DNA from: Ferruginibacter sp.
GTDB taxonomy: Bacteria > Bacteroidota > Bacteroidia > Chitinophagales > Chitinophagaceae
Length of the DNA: 25,263 nt
Direction of reading: 5' to 3'
Assembly (NCBI GenBank): GCA_018057635.1
Contig: JAGPDJ010000002.1
Coordinates: forward strand, 1 to 25,263
Program-made: the position numbers and the translations under genes
The notes under the pieces: generated by a model
What the model was told of the DNA's origin: nothing
What the model saw: only the letters and a program-made list of their open reading frames with translations
Database searches by the model: none
Part shown: positions 16,152-25,263 of the stretch, piece after piece
Layout: each line of letters begins with the position of its first letter
How positions within the stretch are numbered: the stretch's first letter is position 1

Positions 16152-19100
16152 TTATTTTATTAATGAAACATTTCCTTTGTACGTATATGGGGTACCGTTA
16201 TCACAGATCACTTCTGCTGTATATACAAATACATCCGGCGGCCCTTCAATACCTTTTATTTTACCATTCCAACCATAGGCCGGGTTGTTTGGCGGGAAGT
16301 TGATCTTCTCAAAAACCACTTCACCCCAGCGGTTGAATATGCGGAATGATTTCACACTCAAAATTCCTTTTCCCCTCACCATCAGTATATCGTTGATGCC
16401 ATCCCCGTCAGGCGAAAATCCATTAGGGATAAACACCTGGGCATCGGTACAGAATACTTTGATGTTGATACTGTCGGAAGCAGAACATCCATAGATGTTG
16501 GTTACATTCACCACATACCGGATATCATTTTTTATCAACGCATTCGGTAAAGGGCAGTTATTACAACTCAGGTCATTGTCTGGCGTCCACAACCAATCCC
16601 TGATGGGACCATTTGTAATGGTAGTTGTTAATGGCAGTATTGTTCCGGTTGACAAAGTTTTGTCTGGCCCTAAGTTAACCGTTGGATACTGGCCAACAGC
16701 AACAACGATAAATGCAGTATCGGTAAAGCAGCTAAATCCGTCATATCCAACCACCCTGTATGTTGTTGTAACAACCGGCGAAGCAGTAGGATTGGAGATG
16801 CGTGGATTGTTCAGGCCCTGTGCCGGTGTCCAGATATAAGAAGCGGCGCCACTGGCCTGCAGGTTTACCGACTGGCCGATGCATAAAGTATCATTACCCG
16901 AGGTTGTCATATTCAATGGTTGTATCACGGTAACCACTACGGTTGCCTGCGAAGTACATCCAAAGCTGTTGGTGCCTGTTACTACATAAGGTGTGGTTAT
17001 AACAGGTGTGGCAACAGGGTTTGCACAAGTAATGCAACTCAGTCCCTGGCTGGGTGCCCAGTCAAACTGGGTTGCACCCGATGCATTCAGCTGTACTGAA
17101 TTTCCAAGGCAGATACTCAGTGAAGGTGTTACGGTAACAACCGGTGAAGGGCTGATGGTGATCGTATGTGTAGCCGTATCGTAACAGCCGTTAACCGTTC
17201 CTGTTATAAAACGTACCGTGAATATGCCGGGCGTGGCAAAAGTATAAGTGAAATCCTGCCCGCCGCTGTTCACGCCGTTTGAAATGGTCCATTGATAAAT
17301 ATTGATCGGGTCTGTACTCTGTACCAGTCCGGAAAAAAGTACCGGCTGGCTGGTACAGCCATTGGCTACAGCCACAATACCGGCTACCGGCAGGCTGTTT
17401 ACAAATACATTTACCAGTTGGGTAACCGTATCGGTACATCCGCTAATACCGATCACGATCATTTGTACCGTATAGTTTCCGGTGATGCTGTAATTGTGAT
17501 TTACGGTGATACCTGTTCCGGTATTGCCATCACCAAAATCCCATTTAACCAATGCTTTGCCAAAGTACACATTGGAAGTATCGCGGAAAACAACATTCGT
17601 ACTGCCACAATATTTTTGCTGGGTTACGGTGAAACCGGCATCAATCTTGTCAACTTTAATGGTATCAATGCCGGGTATGAAATAGTTACATCCTGCTGCA
17701 TTTTGCAATGTGAGCGTAGGTATATAGATTCCCGGGTTTACATAATTGTGAAAAACTACCAGTTGAGTTGTGGTGAGTGTATTACCATCGCCAAAATTCC
17801 AGGTTAGGTTACTGGTATTGATGGCAGTTGCTTCAAACCTAACCGGATCCGGGTAGCATTTGAAACCACCGGTATATTGCAAGGAACCGGAAGGTCCGTT
17901 AACCGTAACCGTATTTTGCGAGGTATATGTGCAACCACCCGGTACCGTTACTGTTAGGTTTACGGTATAGATACCTGCAGTCTGGTATGTATGCAGTACG
18001 CTGTCACCAGAACCGGTATTGCCATCACCAAAATCCCAAACGGCTGTAACCGATGGCCTGTTCTGGTTTACAAAAGTTACTGTAAACGGAACGCAGGTGC
18101 CTGTTGTGGCAGATAAACTGAAGGCGCCCGGTAAGCTGGATACGATCTGTACCTGTTGGGTAGTGCTGTCAATACAGGTGTTGCCAGGTGCATTCACCCT
18201 GTAAATGATCAGTTTAACGGTGTATAAACCGGGTGCACTGTAACTGTGCGAAGGATTTAATAAAGTAGATGTGTTCCCGTCTCCAAATTGCCAGAGATAA
18301 GATGTGGCAATATCTGACTGGTTGGTAAATTGTATACGGTCACCGATACAGGCTGTATACCGGTCGGCAATAAACGCAGCCGTTGGTTTTGGGAATACCG
18401 TTATCTGTAAAGTGGTAGTTGTGTCTGTGCAACTGTTTTGTGCAGTGAGCGTAACCGTGTATGTTCCTGCCACCAGGTAGGTGTGGAATACGGTATCTAT
18501 ATTCTGTGTTGTATTGAGTGTATTGCCATCGCCAAAATCCCAGGCAAAGGAAGATGCTCCTGATGTATTGTTAAAGAATGCCACCGTATGTGGAGCACAG
18601 CCATAAATATTTGGGCCATTCACCAGGAAATTCAGGTTAATGTTGTTGGGTGCGGCAACTATCGAAAATGTTATACTGTCGGAACCGCATTCATTTACGG
18701 CCACCAGTTTTATATAGAAAGTATCCTGAACACCGGTGTTGTAAATATGCTGGATGGGAAGCAGGTTATTGGTTACAGCTGTTGCGTCATCACCAAAATC
18801 CCAATAATACGTATTGTTCAATCCGCCGGAAAGATTTGCAAATGTTACCCGCATAGGAGAACAACCGGATGTGATAGATGGCTGAAACAATGCCTTGGGT
18901 TTTGATTTTACCCTAACAGTTTTCGTAATGGTTATCGTATCGCATATAGAAAATATCTGCAGGGATACCTGGTAGGTTGTATCATTGAATGTAGGGTTGG
19001 GAAGGAAGCTGATACTGCCCGGTTGCTGTAAAGTTGAAGTCTGGCCATTTCCAAAATTCCAGAAATAAGTGAACAACCCGATATCAGGCGTTGTATTCAA

Positions 19101-22100
19101 TACCTGCACTGTAAGCGGGCCGCATCCCACCGTATCTACCAATTCAAATGAGGGATGTGGTAAGATATATGTATAAAATTTACGGCTCATGCTGTCTGCC
19201 TTGCAACCGTAAAGGGAAATCGCTTTTAATTTAATGGTTACCGAATCGTTTTCATTATTAATTGTGTATCCTGGAAAAACAGCACCTACACCTATCTGAA
19301 CATCATTTGCATACCATACATAATCGATATTATTTGCAGGGAAAACCTGCAGGCCGATAATGGATGGCGTAATATTGAATGCCGGGCAACCTATTGTGTC
19401 TGTTGGTGTAAACCGTGCAATGGCATCCGGGTTTACGTGAATGGTATAATTCGTTGGTAAACCCGGACAGGTACTAACAGTAGCGGTTACGGCATAGATG
19501 AGAGATGCCTGTGTTGTACCTGTATTTATTAAAGACATAGCAGGTAAGTTACCGGTACCACTATTAATAAACCCGGAAACGCCTGTTGAACTTACAACAG
19601 TCCATGTATAAGTTGATCCGGCCGAAAGCGAAGACCATGTAACAGGCAATGTGGTATTTCCGGTACATACGTCCTGTACAAGTGGACTATTGTTGATGGA
19701 TGCACTTGGGTTAATGGTAATGGTTACGCTGATGGATGCACCAGTACAATTCACCGCATTGTTCGTATACGAAGGTGTTATTGTATATGTAACCGTTTGT
19801 GGATCGGTACTGCTGTTTATTAAGGCTTGTGAAATTAAATTTCCATTTCCGTTTGATGCACCGGTTATGCTTCCTGATGTTGCGAACGTCCAGCTAAAAG
19901 TAGTGCCACTCACCAACGAAGCCAATGAAATACTCGTGGATGCACCGGAACAAATTGTTTGCAATGCAGGGTTTGCACTTACCATAGGTGTTGGGTTTAC
20001 CGTAATGCTGTAAGTAGCTGTATTACCCGGACAGGCAGCGCTACCGGTGGTAGTAGCAGTTGCAATATAATTTAATGTAATCGGTGAATTGGTTGTGTTG
20101 ATCAAAGTCTGTACAGGGATAACGCTTGTTCCATTTGTAGCCGCACCGGTAATACCGGGAAGAACAGTGCAGGTCCAGGAAATATTTGCAGCAACTGTAG
20201 TGGTGGAAAGGTTTACTGCAGTTGTAGCAGCACCCGAACAAATGGTTTGATCCGCTGATGAGAATTGTACGATGGGTGATGGGTTCACTGTAATAGAATA
20301 TATAGATGACCCGCCTGAACAGGCATTTCCCCCGGTAGTAGTTGCCACCGCAATATAATTGACCGTTATGGGTGCATTGGTTGTATTGATCAATGTTTGA
20401 GAAGGAATATTATTTGTACCGTTTGTAATGGCACCTGTAATTCCTGCAGGTGGCAAGCAGGTCCAGCTAATATTCACGCCGGTTGTTGTGGATGTTATAT
20501 TAACTGCTGCAGTTGCTGCTCCGGAACAAACCAGTTGATCCGGTGCAGAGAATTGAACAGCAGGAGAAGGGCTGACCGATATGATGTAGTTGACAGGGTC
20601 TCCGGGACATCCATTGATGAATGGATTGATCACATAAGTTACCGTTCCAACAGAAGCTATTGAATTGATCAGTGTCTGAACCGGTATCACTCCTGTTCCG
20701 CTACTGATAAAACCGCTGATACCGGCAGTAGCCGTTGCTGTCCAGGTAAAATTAGCGCCAGTAACATTTGAAGCAATCGTAACAGCCGATGTGCTGTTTC
20801 CCGAACAGATACTTTGGGTTAATGGCGTATTGGTTACTGCCGGCTTGGGATTTACAACGATTGTATAATCCACAGGAGCACCCGGGCATCCATTTGCAGA
20901 AGCAGTAACGGTATAGGTTACAGTACCCTGGCTGGTTGTTGAATTTACTATTGTCTGGGCAGGAATTGCTGCCGTTCCGGATGCAGTAAAACCGGTTAAA
21001 CCTGCTGTGCTTACAGCAGTCCACGTATAGGTGGCACCCGTTACATTTGATGTGAATGTTACCGGTAAAGAAGTGCCAGCCGAACAAATCGTTTGTGTGA
21101 GTGGCGTATTGGTTACTGCAGGTTTTGGGTTAATGGTAATGGGTACATTTACAGGAATACCCAGGCAGGTTAAACCGTTATTCGTATAAGCAGGTGTAAT
21201 TGTATAGGTTATTGTTTGAATCGTATTGCTGTTGTTGATCAATGTTTGGGCAATGGAATTTCCTGTTCCATTGGAAGCACCACTTATATTTGGATTGGGA
21301 GTAACAGTCCAGTTAAAAACCGTTCCGCTCACCGATGAACTTAAACTGATATTGGTGGATGCATTTGAACAAATAGATTGTAAAGCAGGATTGGCCGTTA
21401 CGTTGGGTGTTGGGTTGATGGTTATATTATACGTAGACGTTATCCCCGGGCAGGCTGCAGTACCCGTTGTGGTGGCAGTAGCAATATAATTTAATGTGAT
21501 GGGCGAATTGGTCGTATTAACCAATGTTTGTGCAGGTATGGTAGTTGTACCACTTGCTGCAGCACCTGTTATTCCTGCCGGAATGTTACAGGTCCAGGCA
21601 ATGGTTACGTTGGATGATGTTGAAGTTAAATTGACAGCCGCTGTTTGTCCGCCGGAACAAATGGTTTGATCTGTTGCAGAGAATTGTACCGATGCAGCCG
21701 GGTTTACCGTGATGGTAAAACTGGCCGGCGTTCCACTGCAGCTATTTGCTACAGGCGTTGCCGTTATTGTTGCTACAACAGGTGCAATACCGGTATTGAT
21801 GGCCGTTACGGAAGGAATAGTATTGGTACCGGTGGCTGCTACGCCAATGGAGCTGTTGTTGTTTGTCCAGTTGTAAGTTGTTCCACTCACTGTAGAGCCG
21901 CCAAAAGTTACCAGGGTTGTAGGTGCACCATTGCATAGCACCTGGTTGGCTGGTGCGGTAACAGAAGGAGTTGGATTCACCGTAATATTGAAAGTTACAG
22001 ATGGCCCGGTACAGGAAACACTGGCGTTTGTATATCCAGGTATTATTGTGATGGTTGCTACAACCGGGGCATTGGTACTGTTCGTAGCCGTAAATACCGG

Positions 22101-25100
22101 TATGCTTCCTGTTCCACTGGCAGCAAGCCCAATAGAAGTGTTGTTGTTTGTCCATGAAAACGTTGTGCCCGTAACAGCACCTGTAAAACTTATCACAGCA
22201 GATGAAACGGCATTACAAAGGGCAACATTTGCCGGTTGTACAACAGTAGGTGTCGGGTTTATAGTAATGGTAAATGTTTTAGGCAAACCCGGGCAGGCTG
22301 TTCCACCATTTGAATAGGTAGGCGTTACCGTAATGGTAGCTGTTATTGGCGCTGCTGTTGCATTAATTGCATTAAAAGAACCAATATTTCCTGTTCCGCT
22401 CGCCGGAAGACCAATGGCCGGATTGCTATTCGTCCAGGTATGCGTTGTACCCGTTACCGAACTTGAAAAACTGACTGCCGAAGTTGCGGCACCATTACAA
22501 ACTACCTGGTTCACCGGTTGTGTTAATACCGTTGTTGGATTAACTGTTATGGTAAATGTTTTGGATGGTCCGGGGCAGGTAACAGAACCGGTTGTATAAT
22601 TCGGGGTTACGGTAATCGTTGCCGTTATCGCAGCCGTTGTTGTATTGGTAGCTGTAAATACAGGTATATTACCGGTTCCACTGGCAACAAGCCCTATAGT
22701 AGTATTATTGTTTGTCCAGGTATATGTTGTACCGGTTACAGTACTGGAAAAACTGATAGCGGTTGTAGCGGTTGCATTACAAACAACCAGGTTTGCCGGT
22801 TGTGTAACGTTTGAAACCGGGTTCACAATAATACTGTATGTGAATGATGCGCCTGCACAGGTTGCACTACCGGTGGTGGTTGCAACTGCAACATAATTGA
22901 CAGTTAATGGCGTTAAGGTTGTATTGATCAATGTTTGTACCGGGATGCTTGTTGTTCCGCTTAGTGCGGCACCTGTTATACCGGCAGGTGGCGTGCAGGT
23001 CCATGATATTGTTGCCGATGCAGTGCTGGAAGTAAGGTTCACTGCTGCCGTTTGTGCACCGGAACATATTGTCTGGTTAGGTGCCGAAAACTGTACAGTA
23101 GCCGCAGGGTTTACCGTAATGGTGAATGGTACGGGTATTCCATTGCACAAGGCGCTTACAGGCGTAACCGTTATAGTAGCCGTAACAGGTGAACTTCCGG
23201 TATTGATTGCAATGAAAGCAGGAATGTTCCCGGTGCCGCTAGCTGCCAGCCCAATAGAAGTATTGTTATTCGTCCATGTATAGGAAGTGCCCGTGCCTCC
23301 GAATGAGATGGCAGTTGTTGAAGTGCCATTACAAACCGTTTGGCTGGAAGGTGCTGTAACAACAGGTGCAGGGGTTACTGTAAATGGCGTACTTGCTGCA
23401 GTAGTACCACATTCATTGGTTACAGAAAGCGAAACCGTATAAGGCCCTGCCGTGCTGTAAACAATTGGGCCGGGTGAAGCACTGGAGGAAGTGGCAGGTG
23501 TACCGCCTGGGAATGTCCAGGCATACGTACTTGGATTTACATAACAGGAAGCAACAGCAGTTGGTGAAATAGATTGATTCTGACAAATAGTTGGGATTGA
23601 ATTTATACTTATTACAGGTTTACTCTTCACTGTTACAATTTGGGTAACAACGGCTGAAGAACATGCTGCACCCGGACGAATAACAACAAATCCAATAGTA
23701 TAAATGCCCGGGCTGTTAAACTGAAACTGGGGTTGGGGAGATGTACTGTTGGTGCCATTTAAATAAATATAATCACTGGTGGAAGGAACACAGCCATTTG
23801 TTGGTGCATATCCTACTGTCCATAAATATCTATTTGTTCCGCAAAAAGGCAAGTTGGCTGTATTTGTTGTATTAACTGTAAATGGTGCACAGCCGCTATT
23901 TTGAGATAATGTAAAAGAACCCGTTGGCAAGGAATTAACACAAATTGTTTTGGTTTTGGTTACCGCTCCACAACTATCGCTACCTCCCGTTTTTATATTT
24001 ACAGAATAAATACCTGGCGTAAGAAATTGCACTTGTAAAGTTGGTGATCCAACAGTCCAAAATGATGGGAAAGGACTTCCGTTATCATTTCCTAAAGATC
24101 CCGAATTTAGAACCCAATCAACATTCTGTACTCCAGGAGTAATTGACCAAATTGACCCTCCTGGCGAACAGGTACCAGCCGATGTAACAAAAGTACTAGT
24201 ACTAATATCCGTTAAAGCTACTGTCTGATTTACACATATTGAATCTTTTGAAACTAAAAAATCTGCCTCAGGAGTTTGTGATATTTGAATTCCAGCTATG
24301 CTTGCGATAGGTAAGCCCAATAAATTGCACGGGTTTTTAATACTAACTGAAACCGTAAAATAATTATTTCCTCCTGTTGTAGAACAACTGGCGTTATTAA
24401 ATATATGTACAAACTGTGCTGGTGGCGGTTGAGTAAATACAATTTGTGGTGAACCATCATCTACAGTTACAAAATATAATGTTCCAGGTGGATTTGAAAA
24501 TACTGAATTCGGAAATGTAAATGTAAATGAAGCGCCAGTACATCCTTGAAGGCTTGGATTCTCTGTGCTTAGACCACTGTTTGGAGCTATTCCAACAAAA
24601 ATACCATAAGTCGCTGTGTCTTTACAACCATTTGCTCCGGTAATAATATACTTCAGAAAATAATTTCCAACATTATAAGTATGAGTAGCGGTTGCATTTG
24701 TTGGTGCTACAGTAGAATTATAATTTGGCAACAGACCATCACCCCAGATTATTTCATAATTAGTATTTAAGGTTGGTTGTGAATTATCAGAAAAAGTAAA
24801 AAGAGATGGAGATGTACTGCAGACTTTAAAATAAGTTATTCCTTGAAAGAGAACTGGATTTGGTCCAATTAATTTTGCATGTGGTATTTGATTGATAGTC
24901 ACAATTTGAGTTGCAGTATCCTTACATCCTGCAGTATTTTGCGCTATCATTGTTACTGTCATTGCTTGAGTACCACTCCCTGGATTTCCAGTAAAACTGT
25001 GTGAAACTGGATTAGATGTTGAAGTGTTTGAAGTTGAAAGTGGATCGCCAAAATTCCATGAATATGTTAATCCTGTTCCAGTAGAGGTACTAGAAAACAC

Positions 25101-25263
25101 GTAAGGTATATTTCCACATTGAATGCTATTTGGAGAAACAGTAAACGAAGCATTAGGTACCGGAGCTAATGTTACAATAACTGGCCCAATTGTATCAGGA
25201 ATACCAGCAGATGTTACAATAACAGAGTATGTTCCAGTTGCTGTAACATCATAAGTGCTTTGC
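16152..25263 (-). CDS. Giant PKD-repeat cell-surface protein with type IX (CHU_C) C-terminal signal, 5' partial
   Basis: The reading frame is open to the right edge, so the start lies outside; 3,036 residues are visible (numbered from the edge). Residues 1-633 hold PKD-type domains (one in progress, with SWNFGDP). Residues 634-1947 are 14 tandem PKD-like repeats. Residues 1948 to about 2705 hold about nine PKD domains with WDFGDGNT cores. Three Ig-like domains follow (SICLGNSVQLNASG, DTLCIGQSVNLQASG and a third). Residues 2938-3036 are the gliding-motility-type C-terminal domain with FIPNGFSPDGDGINDI, FRIFNRWGEVVFE and YKGNVSLI, a type B sorting signal of the type IX system. The product is expected to be an exported, surface-exposed filamentous adhesin comparable to SprB, used for attachment or gliding. 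Lys and Arg are rare; Thr, Ser, Asn and Gly dominate. It shares an operon with the PorP/SprF partner. Confidence 0.95.
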   Translation of the reverse strand, partial: QSTYDVTATGTYSVIVTSAGIPDTIGPVIVTLAPVPNASFTVSPNSIQCGNIPYVFSSTSTGTGLTYSWNFGDPLSTSNTSTSNPVSHSFTGNPGSGTQAMTVTMIAQNTAGCKDTATQIVTINQIPHAKLIGPNPVLFQGITYFKVCSTSPSLFTFSDNSQPTLNTNYEIIWGDGLLPNYNSTVAPTNATATHTYNVGNYFLKYIITGANGCKDTATYGIFVGIAPNSGLSTENPSLQGCTGASFTFTFPNSVFSNPPGTLYFVTVDDGSPQIVFTQPPPAQFVHIFNNASCSTTGGNNYFTVSVSIKNPCNLLGLPIASIAGIQISQTPEADFLVSKDSICVNQTVALTDISTSTFVTSAGTCSPGGSIWSITPGVQNVDWVLNSGSLGNDNGSPFPSFWTVGSPTLQVQFLTPGIYSVNIKTGGSDSCGAVTKTKTICVNSLPTGSFTLSQNSGCAPFTVNTTNTANLPFCGTNRYLWTVGYAPTNGCVPSTSDYIYLNGTNSTSPQPQFQFNSPGIYTIGFVVIRPGAACSSAVVTQIVTVKSKPVISINSIPTICQNQSISPTAVASCYVNPSTYAWTFPGGTPATSSSASPGPIVYSTAGPYTVSLSVTNECGTTAASTPFTVTPAPVVTAPSSQTVCNGTSTTAISFGGTGTSYTWTNNNTSIGLAASGTGNIPAFIAINTGSSPVTATITVTPVSALCNGIPVPFTITVNPAATVQFSAPNQTICSGAQTAAVNLTSSTASATISWTCTPPAGITGAALSGTTSIPVQTLINTTLTPLTVNYVAVATTTGSATCAGASFTYSIIVNPVSNVTQPANLVVCNATATTAISFSSTVTGTTYTWTNNNTTIGLVASGTGNIPVFTATNTTTAAITATITVTPNYTTGSVTCPGPSKTFTITVNPTTVLTQPVNQVVCNGAATSAVSFSSSVTGTTHTWTNSNPAIGLPASGTGNIGSFNAINATAAPITATITVTPTYSNGGTACPGLPKTFTITINPTPTVVQPANVALCNAVSSAVISFTGAVTGTTFSWTNNNTSIGLAASGTGSIPVFTATNSTNAPVVATITIIPGYTNASVSCTGPSVTFNITVNPTPSVTAPANQVLCNGAPTTLVTFGGSTVSGTTYNWTNNNSSIGVAATGTNTIPSVTAINTGIAPVVATITATPVANSCSGTPASFTITVNPAASVQFSATDQTICSGGQTAAVNLTSTSSNVTIAWTCNIPAGITGAAASGTTTIPAQTLVNTTNSPITLNYIATATTTGTAACPGITSTYNITINPTPNVTANPALQSICSNASTNISLSSSVSGTVFNWTVTPNPNISGASNGTGNSIAQTLINNSNTIQTITYTITPAYTNNGLTCLGIPVNVPITINPKPAVTNTPLTQTICSAGTSLPVTFTSNVTGATYTWTAVSTAGLTGFTASGTAAIPAQTIVNSTTSQGTVTYTVTASANGCPGAPVDYTIVVNPKPAVTNTPLTQSICSGNSTSAVTIASNVTGANFTWTATATAGISGFISSGTGVIPVQTLINSIASVGTVTYVINPFINGCPGDPVNYIISVSPSPAVQFSAPDQLVCSGAATAAVNITSTTTGVNISWTCLPPAGITGAITNGTNNIPSQTLINTTNAPITVNYIAVATTTGGNACSGGSSIYSITVNPSPIVQFSSADQTICSGAATTAVNLSTTTVAANISWTCTVLPGITGAATNGTSVIPVQTLINTTNSPITLNYIATATTTGSAACPGNTATYSITVNPTPMVSANPALQTICSGASTSISLASLVSGTTFSWTFATSGSITGASNGNGNLISQALINSSTDPQTVTYTITPSYTNNAVNCTGASISVTITINPSASINNSPLVQDVCTGNTTLPVTWSSLSAGSTYTWTVVSSTGVSGFINSGTGNLPAMSLINTGTTQASLIYAVTATVSTCPGLPTNYTIHVNPDAIARFTPTDTIGCPAFNITPSIIGLQVFPANNIDYVWYANDVQIGVGAVFPGYTINNENDSVTIKLKAISLYGCKADSMSRKFYTYILPHPSFELVDTVGCGPLTVQVLNTTPDIGLFTYFWNFGNGQTSTLQQPGSISFLPNPTFNDTTYQVSLQIFSICDTITITKTVRVKSKPKALFQPSITSGCSPMRVTFANLSGGLNNTYYWDFGDDATAVTNNLLPIQHIYNTGVQDTFYIKLVAVNECGSDSITFSIVAAPNNINLNFLVNGPNIYGCAPHTVAFFNNTSGASSFAWDFGDGNTLNTTQNIDTVFHTYLVAGTYTVTLTAQNSCTDTTTTLQITVFPKPTAAFIADRYTACIGDRIQFTNQSDIATSYLWQFGDGNTSTLLNPSHSYSAPGLYTVKLIIYRVNAPGNTCIDSTTQQVQIVSSLPGAFSLSATTGTCVPFTVTFVNQNRPSVTAVWDFGDGNTGSGDSVLHTYQTAGIYTVNLTVTVPGGCTYTSQNTVTVNGPSGSLQYTGGFKCYPDPVRFEATAINTSNLTWNFGDGNTLTTTQLVVFHNYVNPGIYIPTLTLQNAAGCNYFIPGIDTIKVDKIDAGFTVTQQKYCGSTNVVFRDTSNVYFGKALVKWDFGDGNTGTGITVNHNYSITGNYTVQMIVIGISGCTDTVTQLVNVFVNSLPVAGIVAVANGCTSQPVLFSGLVQSTDPINIYQWTISNGVNSGGQDFTYTFATPGIFTVRFITGTVNGCYDTATHTITISPSPVVTVTPSLSICLGNSVQLNASGATQFDWAPSQGLSCITCANPVATPVITTPYVVTGTNSFGCTSQATVVVTVIQPLNMTTSGNDTLCIGQSVNLQASGAASYIWTPAQGLNNPRISNPTASPVVTTTYRVVGYDGFSCFTDTAFIVVAVGQYPTVNLGPDKTLSTGTILPLTTTITNGPIRDWLWTPDNDLSCNNCPLPNALIKNDIRYVVNVTNIYGCSASDSINIKVFCTDAQVFIPNGFSPDGDGINDILMVRGKGILSVKSFRIFNRWGEVVFEKINFPPNNPAYGWNGKIKGIEGPPDVFVYTAEVICDNGTPYTYKGNVSLIK
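19422..23363 (-). repeat. 14 tandem PKD-like protein repeats in four length classes
   Basis: The tract is 3,942 bp (1,314 codons) with no leftover residues. In protein order the unit lengths are 88, 96, 94, 94, 94, 91, 96, 95, 93, 93, 96, 96, 95 and 93. The classes are a (88-94, TWTNNN...GTGNIP), b (always 96, QFSA..QTICSG and SWTC), c (always 95, ANPALQ) and d (always 93, NTPLTQ or NSPLVQ). The order is a b a a a a b c d d b b c d. Unit boundaries from right to left on the plus strand start at 23363, 23099, 22811, 22529, 22247, 21965, 21692, 21404, 21119, 20840, 20561, 20273, 19985 and 19700. Confidence 0.93.

Noticed and set aside
16285..23283. Many long plus-strand open frames opposite the giant gene
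   Set aside because: They mirror the Thr/Val-rich repeat coding and lack independent start signals or domains; they are shadows of the minus-strand gene.
19422..23363. Repeat tract as a possible CRISPR or DNA satellite
   Set aside because: The unit is about 94 codons, stays in frame and diverges at the protein level; there are no short identical repeats with unique spacers.
25098..25100. GTG as start codon of the giant surface protein
   Set aside because: The frame stays open to the window edge and the residues upstream (for example NASFTVSP and IQCGNIPY) continue a PKD domain, so the true start is outside the window.

Overview
The window looks like a chromosomal segment of a member of the Bacteroidota, probably near the Chitinophagaceae (inferred). 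The grounds are a PorP/SprF-type outer-membrane protein beside a giant PKD-repeat protein that ends in a gliding-motility-type (CHU_C, type B) type IX secretion domain, low GC, exported proteins with short signal peptides ending in AQ or GQ, and a lipoprotein whose lipidated Cys is followed by a Lys run.

Layout. 1-267: tRNA-Ser(GCT), tRNA-Pro(TGG) and a rho-independent terminator. 732-2485: a very AT-rich two-gene unit of unknown function, the genes 2 bp apart, in the tRNA-adjacent position where islands often integrate. 2972-8845: a two-gene type I restriction-modification module. The first gene fuses HsdM to a half-length HsdS with one target-recognition domain; the second is a complete HsdR. 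A short direct repeat (2735-2772 and 8904-8943) brackets exactly this module. Together 732-8845 reads as a small defence island.

8955-14938: single, mostly unrelated small genes on both strands, separated by two families of roughly 200-270 bp non-coding repeats (A: three copies, B: two copies), all in the same orientation. Genes and repeats alternate. The repeats have conserved stems with compensatory changes, and the best copy has outer arms arranged like a folded integron attC site, although the boxes are not canonical. All five genes between and after these repeats encode proteins with an export signal or membrane anchor: an alpha/beta hydrolase, a lipoprotein, an anchored HExxH protease-like protein, an NTF2-like protein and a small lipocalin-like protein. 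I read this as a candidate gene-cassette-like array; no integrase lies in the window.

15113-25263 (minus strand): a two-gene operon encoding a giant cell-surface protein (more than 3,036 residues, its N-terminus beyond the right edge) followed 10 bp downstream by its PorP/SprF-type partner. The giant protein has PKD domains, then 14 tandem PKD-like repeats that fall into four length-exact classes, then more PKD domains, three Ig-like domains and the CHU_C secretion signal.
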